Positions 8,984 to 16,491 of a DNA stretch of 64,000 nt are shown here, one piece after another. The notes below the pieces were generated by a model. That model saw nothing but the letters and a program-made list of their open reading frames with translations. It was not told where the DNA came from and searched no databases. How positions within the stretch are numbered: position 1 is the first letter of the stretch; every line of letters begins with the position of its first letter. This DNA is from Variovorax sp. WS11 (GTDB lineage: Bacteria; Pseudomonadota; Gammaproteobacteria; Burkholderiales; Burkholderiaceae_C): the NCBI RefSeq assembly GCF_010499245.1, contig NZ_JAAGOW010000002.1, forward strand, positions 62,001 to 126,000. Reading direction: 5' to 3'. Made by a program: the position numbers and the translations under genes.

Positions 8984-9196
8984 ATGACCACCATCCGCGT
9001 TAAAGAAAACGAACCCTTCGACGTCGCGCTTCGCCGCTTCAAGCGCACCATCGAAAAGCTCGGCCTGCTGACCGACCTGCGCGCCCGCGAGTTCTACGAG
9101 AAGCCGACCGCCGAGCGCAAGCGCAAGAAGGCCGCCGCCGTCAAGCGCCACTACAAGCGCGTGCGCAGCATGCAGCTGCCCAAGAAGCTGTACTAA
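8984..9196 (+). CDS. rpsU: 30S ribosomal protein S21
   Basis: A 70-residue ribosomal protein S21, a small basic component of the 30S subunit that helps base-pairing with mRNA during initiation. The sequence matches the family throughout: [20 protein letters not shown] at the N-terminus, [20 protein letters not shown] in the middle, and a basic C-terminus. It is transcribed from its own promoter in the upstream gene and followed by a hairpin terminator. yqeY comes next, as in many betaproteobacteria, while dnaG is not adjacent. Confidence 0.97.
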
Positions 9197-9236
9197 GCTG
9201 GCACCCGCCGCGTCGGCCCACACCGACGCCCGTTCT

Positions 9237-9276
9237 GAGCCGCGCCAGGGACAACCTGCCGCGGCTCTTGTCTTTT
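9237..9276 (+). terminator. Intrinsic terminator after rpsU
   Basis: An 8-bp stem, GAGCCGCG (9237-9244) pairing with CGCGGCTC (9260-9267), is followed by TTGTCTTTT. It lies 40 bases after the rpsU stop and before yqeY. Confidence 0.75.
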
Positions 9277-9298
9277 CCGCCCTCTCGAAAGCAAAGCC

Positions 9299-9748
9299 AT
9301 GAGCCTCAAGGACCAGATCACCGAAGACATGAAGACCGCGATGCGCGCCAAGGACTCGGAGCGCCTGGGCACCATCCGCCTGCTGCTGGCTGCCCTCAAG
9401 CAGAAGGAAGTCGACGAGCGCATCGAGCTGGACGACGCGATGGTCGTCGCCATCGTCGACAAGCTGGTGAAGCAGCGCAAGGACTCGGTCGCCGCCTTCA
9501 CCCAGGGCGGGCGCACCGACCTCGCCGACAAGGAGGCTGCCGAAATCAAGGTGCTGGAGGCCTACCTGCCCCAGCGCATGGGCGCCGATGAGATCGCCGC
9601 CGAGGTCAAGGCGATCGTCGCCGAGCTCGGCGCCAAGGGCCCGGGCGATATGGGCAAGGTGATGGGTGCCGTCAAGACCCGGTTGGCCGGCAAGGCCGAC
9701 ATGGGCCTCGTCAGCGCCGCGGTCAAGGCCGCGCTTTCGGGCGGCTGA
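9299..9748 (+). CDS. yqeY: GatB/YqeY domain-containing protein
   Basis: A 149-residue YqeY protein, related to the tRNA-binding tail domain of the GatB amidotransferase subunit; its cellular role is not established. The helical N-terminus (LKDQITEDMKTAMRAKDSER), the LGTIRLLLAALKQKEVDER stretch and KGPGDMGKVMGAVKTRLAGK near the end are typical. The ATG at 9299 is preceded by 'tctcgaaagcaaagcc', with no strong ribosome site. It follows rpsU, its commonest neighbour, and is 2 bases from the Nudix gene. Confidence 0.9.
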   Translation: MSLKDQITEDMKTAMRAKDSERLGTIRLLLAALKQKEVDERIELDDAMVVAIVDKLVKQRKDSVAAFTQGGRTDLADKEAAEIKVLEAYLPQRMGADEIAAEVKAIVAELGAKGPGDMGKVMGAVKTRLAGKADMGLVSAAVKAALSGG

Positions 9749-9750
9749 GC

Positions 9751-10203
9751 GTGCCGGCGCAACAGGTGCTCAAGGCCTGCGCCTGCCTGGTCGACGACCG
9801 GGACCGGCTGCTGGTGTTCCTCCACCCCGGCGACGCCGGCATGCAGTTGCCCAAGGGCACCGTCGAGCCCGGCGAATCGCCCGAGGACGCAGTCCGGCGC
9901 GAGTTGCTGGAGGAATCGGGCATCGTCTACGACGGCGAGCTGGTGCCCCTGGGCACGCTGGATCGCGAGTGCGAGGCCGGCATAGAAGGCAACCGGGAAA
10001 AGACCTCCCAACTCTGGCACCTGTTCCTGATGCGCGCGCAGGCGCCCCTGCCCGAACACTTCGAGCACACGGCCAGCGGCAGCCCCGAGGAACACGGGCT
10101 CGTCTTCCGCTTCAGCTGGCTGGCGCCCGATGCGCCGCTCGACGGCTTCACAGCACCCTACGTCCGCGTCATCGACAAGGTACGCGCCGCACTCGCGCAA
10201 TAG
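9751..10203 (+). CDS. Nudix hydrolase
   Basis: A 150-residue Nudix hydrolase, cleaving a nucleoside diphosphate linked to another group. The Nudix box is complete: G36-TVEPG-E-SPEDAVR-REL-LEESGI, matching G-x5-E-x7-R-E-x2-E-E-x-G with the metal-binding glutamates. The start is GTG at 9751, two bases after the yqeY stop, so it is probably translated by coupling. The substrate cannot be predicted. Confidence 0.88.
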   Translation: MPAQQVLKACACLVDDRDRLLVFLHPGDAGMQLPKGTVEPGESPEDAVRRELLEESGIVYDGELVPLGTLDRECEAGIEGNREKTSQLWHLFLMRAQAPLPEHFEHTASGSPEEHGLVFRFSWLAPDAPLDGFTAPYVRVIDKVRAALAQ

Positions 10204-10337
10204 TTGGCGGCCGACCGGGCACGCCCTATAGTTCGCTCGGCCGCACAGGCCGGAGTACGCGCATGGAGCCCCTCACCGCCAGCGGCCAGGCTCCGTCGCC
10301 GCTCCCTTGCAGCCCTTACAACCACGAGGAGATTGAA

Positions 10338-11066
10338 ATGGCGGACACCTACGTTCTCGTTCACGGCGCATGGCACACGGGCGAATTGCTGGAGCCCGTG
10401 GCCGAGACCATCCGGGCCCAGGGCCACACCGTGCACTGCCCCACGCTGGCCGGCAACCGGCCGGGCGACTCGCGCGCGACCACCGGCCTGGCCGACGCGG
10501 TGCAGTCGCTGGCCGACTTCATCACTGAGCGCAATCTGCGCGATGTGCGCCTGGTCGGCCACAGCTACGGCGGCATGGTGATCTCGGGCGCGATGAGCCT
10601 GGTGCCGGAACGTGTGCGCCGGCTGGTGTACTGGAACGCTTTTGTGCCGCTTCGCGGCCAATCCCTGGTCGACCTGGTGCCGCCTCACTACAAGGCCATG
10701 TTCGACGGTATCGCGGCGCAGAACGACGGCGCGATCACGCTGCCCTTCCCGATCTGGCGCGACGTCTTCATCAACGACGCCGACCTGGCCACGGCCGAGC
10801 GCGCCTATGGGCTGCTCAACCCGCACCCCTACCGGACCTTCACCGATCCTCCAGCCCTGAACGCGGAACTGGCGGAACTCCCGGTGGGCAAGTCCTACCT
10901 GAACTGCCAGCAGGACATCGCGCTGCCGCACAGCCTGCCCTGGCATCCGCGCCTGTCGGAGCGCCTGGGCCTGTTCCGGCTGGTCGAGTGCCCCGGCAGC
11001 CACGAGCTGTGCTTCACCGATCCCGCGCTGCTGGCGCGCAAGATCATCGAAGCCGGGCGTGACTAG
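10338..11066 (+). CDS. Alpha/beta hydrolase
   Basis: A 242-residue alpha/beta-fold hydrolase. The nucleophile elbow GHSYGG (about residues 78-83) carries the catalytic Ser. The N-terminal YVLVHGAWHTGE supplies the HG oxyanion loop, and CPGSHELCF near the C-terminus holds the likely catalytic His. The family includes methylesterase- and salicylate-esterase-like enzymes (EstA/MenH-type small hydrolases), but the substrate is unknown. The ATG at 10338 has a strong GAGGAGA ribosome site at 10326-10332. A longer open frame runs upstream over the Nudix gene but is not supported. It is convergent with pmbA, 3 bases apart. Confidence 0.85.
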   Translation: MADTYVLVHGAWHTGELLEPVAETIRAQGHTVHCPTLAGNRPGDSRATTGLADAVQSLADFITERNLRDVRLVGHSYGGMVISGAMSLVPERVRRLVYWNAFVPLRGQSLVDLVPPHYKAMFDGIAAQNDGAITLPFPIWRDVFINDADLATAERAYGLLNPHPYRTFTDPPALNAELAELPVGKSYLNCQQDIALPHSLPWHPRLSERLGLFRLVECPGSHELCFTDPALLARKIIEAGRD

Positions 11067-11069
11067 CGA

Positions 11070-12440
11070 TCAGCTGCCAGCGACCTTCATCCGGTTCACC
11101 AGCAGCGAGCCGGTGGTCTTGGCGCCGTAGTTGTAGACATCGGCGCCAACTGCGTCGATGCCCATGAGCATGCTCTTCAGGTTGCCGGCGATCGTGATCT
11201 CCTGCACCGGAAATGCGATCTTCCCGTTCTCGACCCAGAAGCCGCTGGCGCCGCGCGAATAGTCGCCGGTCACGTAGTTGACGCCCTGCCCCATCAGCTC
11301 GATGACGAACAGGCCGGTGCCCAGCTTGGCGAGCATGGCCTCGAGGTCGTCGCCCTTCTTCGTGCGGCGCGAGCTCAGCGTGAGGTTGTGCGAGCCGCCG
11401 GCGTTGCCGGTGGTCTTCATGCCCAGCTTGCGCGCCGAATAGGTGCTCAGGAAGTAGCCCTCGAGCCGGCCGCCGTCGACCACCTTGCGCTTGCGGGTGG
11501 CCACGCCTTCATCGTCGAAGGCCGAGCTGCCCTTGCCGCGCAGGATGTGCGGGTCTTCCAGCACGTCGATGTGCGAGGGCAGCACCGGCTTGCCCAGCGA
11601 GTCGAGCAGGAAAGTGCTCTTGCGGTAGAGCGCACCTCCGCTGGTCGCCTGCACCAGCGCGCCCAACAGTCCCGCGGCCAGCGGCGACTCTAACAGCACC
11701 GGGCATTCGGTGGTCTTGATCTTGCGCGACTTCAGGCGGCTCAGCGCCCGCTCGGCGGCATAGCGCCCGACGGCCTTGGGGCTCGCGAGCTCCTCGGCCG
11801 AGCGCATCGAGCTGTACCAGGCGTCGCGCTGCATGTCGTCGCCTTTGCCCGCGATGGGCGCCACCGAGACCGAATGGCGCGAGCTCGCATAGCCGCCGCG
11901 GAAGCCGCGCGTGTGGGCGCTGAAGAAGTGGCTGTGTTGCGCCGAGACGCCGGCGCCCTCGCTGTTGGTGATGCGCTTGTCGGTCGACAGGGCCGCGGCC
12001 TCGCATTCCAGCGCCAGCGCGGCGGCCTGCTCGCTCGTGATGTCCCAGGGGTGGAACAGGTCCAGGTCGGGCTGCTCGGTCGCGATGTCGGCCTCGTCGG
12101 GCAGGCCGCTGACCGGGTCCTCGGCCGTGAAGCGCGCGATGTCGTAGGCGGCCTGGACCGTCTGGGCAATGGCCGCCTCGGAAAAGTCGGAGGTGCTGGC
12201 ATTGCCGCGGCGGTGGCCCACGTAGACCGTGACGCCCAGCGACTTGTCGCGGTTGCGCTCGACGTTCTCGAGCTCGCCCTTGCGCACCGAGACGCTGAGG
12301 CCGCAGCCCTCGGACGCCTCCGCGCCGGCATCGGTGGCGCCGAGCTTCCTGGCGTGCGCCAGGGCCGAGTCGACCAGGTTTTCGAAGAAGGAACGGCTGT
12401 AGGCGAAGCCGGAGTCGGCGCGCGAGGAAGAGGTGCTCAT
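11070..12440 (-). CDS. pmbA: PmbA/TldE-family metalloprotease subunit
   Basis: A 456-residue PmbA (TldE), the partner of TldD in a cytoplasmic zinc protease that matures microcin-type peptides and degrades CcdA. PmbA itself lacks the HExxxH zinc site, and none is visible here. Recognisable stretches: SVRKGELENVERNRDKSLGV near residue 60, HSHFFSAHTRGFRGGYASSR, and GASGFWVENGKIAFPVQEIT near the end. TldD is not in the window. It is divergent from darP/yjgA with 66 bases between the starts. Confidence 0.93.
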   Translation of the reverse strand: MSTSSSRADSGFAYSRSFFENLVDSALAHARKLGATDAGAEASEGCGLSVSVRKGELENVERNRDKSLGVTVYVGHRRGNASTSDFSEAAIAQTVQAAYDIARFTAEDPVSGLPDEADIATEQPDLDLFHPWDITSEQAAALALECEAAALSTDKRITNSEGAGVSAQHSHFFSAHTRGFRGGYASSRHSVSVAPIAGKGDDMQRDAWYSSMRSAEELASPKAVGRYAAERALSRLKSRKIKTTECPVLLESPLAAGLLGALVQATSGGALYRKSTFLLDSLGKPVLPSHIDVLEDPHILRGKGSSAFDDEGVATRKRKVVDGGRLEGYFLSTYSARKLGMKTTGNAGGSHNLTLSSRRTKKGDDLEAMLAKLGTGLFVIELMGQGVNYVTGDYSRGASGFWVENGKIAFPVQEITIAGNLKSMLMGIDAVGADVYNYGAKTTGSLLVNRMKVAGS

Positions 12441-12506
12441 GTGGCGGCTATGATACTTGCGCCCTCCGTTTTCGACGGAACGGCTTACGGCTTAACGATT
12501 GCCTCT

Positions 12507-13163
12507 ATGCCCCGCAAACCCAAGAAAGGCTACTTCGTCCGCGGCACCTTTGTCGCCGAAGGCAGCGAACTCGATCTCGAGCTCAAGCGCGAGCTCAAAG
12601 GCAGCGACGCGGCGAGCAAGACCGACCTCAAGCGCGAGAGCGCCGAACTGCAGACGCTGGGCGAAGCCCTGCTGGGCCTGCGCGCCGGCCTGTTCGACAA
12701 GCTGGAACTCGGGGACAAGCTGCGCGACGCCATCGACGAAGCCAAGCGCATCACCAACTTCGAGGGCAAGCGCCGCCAGATGCAGTTCATCGGCAAGCTG
12801 ATGCGCGGTCTCGACGCCGCCACGCTCGATGCCATCCGCGCGGCGCTCGACGAGCAGAACCGCGGCCCCGCGCAGGAAGCCGCCATCCTGCACGACGCCG
12901 AGCGCTGGCGCGACCGGCTGATCGCCGACGACGACGGGCTGGGCGGCTGGATCGAAACCCATCCCGGCACCGACGCCCAGCAGCTGCGCGCGCTGGTGCG
13001 CCAGGCGCGCAAGGACCTCAAGGAAGGCCCGCCCGGCGAGGCACCGCGCCAGGGCAAAGCCTACCGGGAGCTGTTCCAGCTGCTGCGCGCGCAGCTCGAA
13101 GTCCATGGCACCGCGGACCATGCGGCTGAAGCCGCGGCGCAGGCGCGAGAGGAAGACGCGTGA
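12507..13163 (+). CDS. darP: Ribosome biogenesis factor DarP (YjgA)
   Basis: A 218-residue DarP/YjgA, a dual-action 50S assembly factor. The protein is highly charged and helical: MPRKPKKGYFVRGTFVAEG, then ELDLELKRELKG, and the conserved core DEAKRITNFEGKRRQMQFIG with the GKLMRGLD turn. The ATG at 12507 is chosen because the conserved RKPKKG start follows it; the frame stays open upstream over pmbA, antisense. A TATGAT box lies at 12449-12454. The stop overlaps the mog start (GTGA), so the two are coupled. pmbA and yjgA are divergent neighbours in many proteobacteria. Confidence 0.93.
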   Translation: MPRKPKKGYFVRGTFVAEGSELDLELKRELKGSDAASKTDLKRESAELQTLGEALLGLRAGLFDKLELGDKLRDAIDEAKRITNFEGKRRQMQFIGKLMRGLDAATLDAIRAALDEQNRGPAQEAAILHDAERWRDRLIADDDGLGGWIETHPGTDAQQLRALVRQARKDLKEGPPGEAPRQGKAYRELFQLLRAQLEVHGTADHAAEAAAQAREEDA

Positions 13164-13756
13164 GCAACCCTCCCGACCCTGTTCGCATCGGCATCGTCTC
13201 GATCAGCGACCGCGCCTCCAGCGGGGTCTATGAGGACAAGGGCCTGCCCGCACTGCAGGAATGGCTGCAGCGCGCCTTGCGCAATCCCATCGAATTCGAG
13301 CCTCGGCTCATCCCCGACGAACAGGCAGCGATCAGCGCCGCGTTGATCGCACTGGTCGACGCCGGCTGCTCGCTCGTGCTGACCACCGGCGGCACCGGCC
13401 CGGCCCTGCGCGACGTGACGCCGGAGGCCACGCTGGCCGTCGCCCACAAGGAGATGCCGGGTTTCGGCGAGCAGATGCGGCAGATCAGCCTGCGCTTCGT
13501 GCCGACCGCCATCCTGTCGCGGCAGGTGGCGGTGATCCGCGACCAGAGCCTGATCATCAACCTGCCGGGGCAGCCGAAGTCCATCGCGGAGACGCTGGAA
13601 GGGCTGAAGAACCCCGACGGCACCCAGGCGGTGCCCGGCATATTTGCGGCAGTGCCCTACTGCATCGACCTGATCGGCGGGCCTTATCTGGAAACGGACG
13701 AGGCGGTGTGCAAGGCATTCAGGCCCAAGTCGGCGATCCGGCCTTCGACTCCCTGA
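13160..13756 (+). CDS. mog: Molybdopterin adenylyltransferase
   Basis: A 198-residue Mog protein, which adenylates molybdopterin before Mo insertion to give Moco, the cofactor needed by the nitrate reductase at 1837-4632. Motifs: IGIVSISDRASSGVYEDKG at the N-terminus, the LVLTTGGTGPALRDVTPEAT substrate loop, and INLPGQPKSIAETLEG. The start is GTG at 13160, overlapping the stop of darP. It is convergent with cysE, 13 bases apart. Confidence 0.93.
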   Translation: MSNPPDPVRIGIVSISDRASSGVYEDKGLPALQEWLQRALRNPIEFEPRLIPDEQAAISAALIALVDAGCSLVLTTGGTGPALRDVTPEATLAVAHKEMPGFGEQMRQISLRFVPTAILSRQVAVIRDQSLIINLPGQPKSIAETLEGLKNPDGTQAVPGIFAAVPYCIDLIGGPYLETDEAVCKAFRPKSAIRPSTP

Positions 13757-13769
13757 GGGAGCCAGACAG

Positions 13770-14543
13770 TCACTTGCCGACCAGTTCGGTCAGCCGCTGC
13801 GCCTCGAAGCACTCCTTGGTCGCCGCCTCTCCCGGCACGCAATCCTTCTTCCCCGGCTGCGCCGACAGTGTCTCGATCGCCTGCCACAGCAGCGCAATCT
13901 GATGCTCCTGGCTCGACGCGTTGTCGATCAGGCTCCGCATGGCCAGCGACAGCGGGTCGTCTTCTTGCGTGATCCCGTAGGCCTCGAACTTCCTGCCGGT
14001 GCTACTCGAATCGCCAACGCTTGCCGTCCTGGCCGGAATGATGCGCGCCGGGATCCCGACGGCGGTCGCCCCCGCGGGCACGGGCTTGATCACCACCGCA
14101 TTGCTGCCGATCTTGGCCCCGTCGCCCACCACGAAGCCGCCCAGCACCTTGGCCCCGGCGCTCACCACCACATCCTTGCCCAGCGTCGGATGCCGCTTCG
14201 CGCCCTTGTAGAGCGAGGTGCCGCCCAGCGTCACGCCCTGGTAGATCGTGCAGCCGTCGCCGATCTCGGCCGTCTCGCCGACCACCACGCCCATCGCATG
14301 GTCGAAGAACACGCGATCGCCGATGACCGCGGCCGGATGGATCTCGATGCCGGTGAGCCAGCGCGAGCCGTAGGAGACGAAGCGGCCCACCCACTTCAGG
14401 CCGTGGCCCCAGCACCAGTGCGCCATGCGATGCAGCACCAGGGCATGCAGGCCGGGGTAGAGGGTCAGCACTTCCCAGCGCGAACGCGCCGCCGGATCGC
14501 GGTCGAGGATGCACTGGATGTCGGAGCGCAGACGCGAGAACAT
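13770..14543 (-). CDS. cysE: Serine O-acetyltransferase
   Basis: A 257-residue left-handed-helix hexapeptide acyltransferase that makes O-acetylserine, the first step of cysteine synthesis. The helical N-terminus (MFSRLRSDIQCILDRDPAAR) is followed by FDHAMGVVVGETAEIGD, which carries the catalytic Asp-His pair, then GVTLGGTSLYKGAKRHPTLG and the PARIIPA end of the helix. A 70-residue C-terminal tail beyond the hexapeptide domain is longer than in E. coli CysE and may change feedback control by cysteine. It lies tail to tail with mog and in line with trmJ upstream (same strand). Confidence 0.93.
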   Translation of the reverse strand: MFSRLRSDIQCILDRDPAARSRWEVLTLYPGLHALVLHRMAHWCWGHGLKWVGRFVSYGSRWLTGIEIHPAAVIGDRVFFDHAMGVVVGETAEIGDGCTIYQGVTLGGTSLYKGAKRHPTLGKDVVVSAGAKVLGGFVVGDGAKIGSNAVVIKPVPAGATAVGIPARIIPARTASVGDSSSTGRKFEAYGITQEDDPLSLAMRSLIDNASSQEHQIALLWQAIETLSAQPGKKDCVPGEAATKECFEAQRLTELVGK

Positions 14544-14578
14544 GGATGTTCTTGTGATGACGATATGGGCTGCGCAGT

Positions 14579-15343
14579 CTAAGGGCTGGGGTCATCGCGC
14601 ACCGGCGATGGGGTTTTGTAGCTCCCGCCCCCTGCCGCATCGGCCATGGCTTTGGCGATGCCGCGCAGGATATGGATCTCCTCCGGCGTCGGCTGGGCGC
14701 GGTTGAAGAGCTGCTGCAGCCGCGGCATCAGCTTCTTGGGTGCCTCCGGGTCCAGGAAGCCGATCTGCACCAGCGAGCGCTCCCAGTGCTCCAGCATGCC
14801 CGCCACGGCCCGTGCGTCGGCGGCCAGGACCGGCGCGGTCGTCTCGCGCACCCCGAAGCCGCCCAGCGCCAGCCGCCATTCGTAGGCGATCACCTGGATC
14901 GCGGCGCCCAGGTTCAGCGAGCCGAAGGCCGGGTCGGTCGGGATGCTGAGCGCCACATGGCAGCGGTACACGTCCTCGTTGCGCATGCCGAAGCGCTCCG
15001 AGCCGAACAGGAAGGCCACGTGCTGCTCGTCCCCCGCGGCCAGCGGCCCCAGGTGCTCGCGCGGCGTGCGCGTCGGCGGGCCGAAGTCGCGCGGCACCAT
15101 CGCGGTGGCGCAGAGGTGGGTGACGCCGTCGAGCGCCTCGTCCAGCGTGTCGACGATGCGGGCCCGCTCCAGCACGTCCAGCGCTCCGCTCGCGCGCTGG
15201 ATGGTTTCCTCCCGCCGCAGCACGTTGGCCCAGCGCGGCGCCACCAGCACCAGCTCGTCGAAGCCCATGGTCTTCATGGCGCGCGCGGCGGCGCCGACAT
15301 TGCCGGCATGGCTGGTCTGGATCAGGATGAAGCGGGTGCGCAT
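14579..15343 (-). CDS. trmJ: tRNA (cytidine/uridine-32-2'-O-)-methyltransferase, SPOUT family
   Basis: A 254-residue SpoU-class SPOUT methyltransferase that methylates the 2'-O of position 32 in tRNA. Motif 1 is IQTSHAGNVGAAARAMKTMG; motif 2 is AFLFGSERFGMRNEDVYRC; motif 3 is IPTDPAFGSLNLGAAIQVIA with the conserved SLNL. I start at ATG 15343 because MRTRFILIQTSHAGNVG is the family N-terminus; an upstream in-frame ATG at 15400 would add 19 residues that overlap the suhB promoter. It is divergent from suhB; in many genomes suhB and trmJ are neighbours. Confidence 0.92.
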   Translation of the reverse strand: MRTRFILIQTSHAGNVGAAARAMKTMGFDELVLVAPRWANVLRREETIQRASGALDVLERARIVDTLDEALDGVTHLCATAMVPRDFGPPTRTPREHLGPLAAGDEQHVAFLFGSERFGMRNEDVYRCHVALSIPTDPAFGSLNLGAAIQVIAYEWRLALGGFGVRETTAPVLAADARAVAGMLEHWERSLVQIGFLDPEAPKKLMPRLQQLFNRAQPTPEEIHILRGIAKAMADAAGGGSYKTPSPVRDDPSP

Positions 15344-15465
15344 GAGCTGGCTGAAGAGGGAGCCGGCCGAAGGCCAGGTCCGACCCGGTAAAATCCGCAA
15401 TTCTCGCCGCCCGCATCGCCGGGCCGCCTTCTCAGGGCCCCGCCCGCCGTTCTTCCCACAATCCG

Positions 15466-16491
15466 ATGTCTTCTCCCAACCTGCACCCCATGCTCAACGT
15501 GGCCGTCAAGGCCGCCCGCGCCGCCGGCGCCATCATCAATCGCGCCGCGCTCGACATCGAGGCGGTGCGCATTTCGCAGAAGCAGGTCAACGACTTCGTG
15601 ACCGAGGTCGATCACGCGAGCGAGCGAGCGGTCATCGAAACGCTGCTCGGCGCCTACCCGGGACACGGCATCCTCGCCGAGGAATCGGGCACCGAGCACG
15701 GTGCCAAGGATTCGGACTTCGTCTGGATCATCGATCCGCTGGACGGCACCACCAACTTCATCCATGGCTTCCCGGTCTACTGCGTCTCGATCGCGCTCGC
15801 GATCAAGGGCAAGGTCGAGCACGCCGTCATCTACGACCCGACCCGCAACGACCTGTTCACCGCCACCCGCGGCCGCGGCGCCTTCATGAACGAGCGCCGC
15901 ATCCGCGTGAGCAAGCGCGTCAGGCTGAACGAGTGCCTGATCACGACCGGCTTCCCCTTCCGCACCGGCGACAACTTCAAGCAGTATCTGGCCATCATGG
16001 CCGACCTGATGCCGCGCGCCGCCGGCCTGCGCCGCCCCGGCGCCGCGGCGCTGGACCTGGCCTACGTCGCCGCCGGCTTCAGCGACGCCTTCTTCGAGAC
16101 CGGCCTCAACATCTGGGACGTGGCGGCCGGCTCGCTGCTGGTCACCGAAGCCGGCGGACTGATCGGCAATTTCACGGGCGAGCCCGACTTCCTCGAGCAG
16201 CGCGAGTGCCTCGCCGGCTCGCCGCGCATCTACGGCCAGCTGGTGCCGCTGCTGGGCAAGTACTCGAAGTTCGCGAGCGTGGACGACAAGTTTGCCGCCA
16301 GCGAGCGCGTGCGCGCGGTCGATCCTTCGGCAGGCAGCGTCTACGCGCGCAGCACGGTGCATGCCGATACGGCTGTTGCCGAAGCAGCGGCCGAAGCCGC
16401 AGCCGCCGCCCCGGCACCGCGCAAGCTCACCCGCCTGCGCCGCGAAGAAAGCCCCGCAACGCCCGCCGCGGGCGACCCCGCCGCCGAGTGA
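15466..16491 (+). CDS. suhB: Inositol-1-monophosphatase (SuhB)
   Basis: A 341-residue Mg-dependent inositol monophosphatase-fold protein; SuhB also joins rRNA antitermination complexes in E. coli. Metal-binding motifs: EVDHASE (motif A region), EESGTEHG, WIIDPLDGTTNFIHGFPVYC and ETGLNIWDVAAGSLLVTEAG. About 70 C-terminal residues, rich in Ala, Glu and Pro, extend past the catalytic domain (usual length about 260-270), as seen in related betaproteobacteria. A TAAAAT -10-like box lies at 15389-15394. The stop overlaps the ATG of the FUSC gene by one base (TGATG). Confidence 0.93.
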   Translation: MSSPNLHPMLNVAVKAARAAGAIINRAALDIEAVRISQKQVNDFVTEVDHASERAVIETLLGAYPGHGILAEESGTEHGAKDSDFVWIIDPLDGTTNFIHGFPVYCVSIALAIKGKVEHAVIYDPTRNDLFTATRGRGAFMNERRIRVSKRVRLNECLITTGFPFRTGDNFKQYLAIMADLMPRAAGLRRPGAAALDLAYVAAGFSDAFFETGLNIWDVAAGSLLVTEAGGLIGNFTGEPDFLEQRECLAGSPRIYGQLVPLLGKYSKFASVDDKFAASERVRAVDPSAGSVYARSTVHADTAVAEAAAEAAAAAPAPRKLTRLRREESPATPAAGDPAAE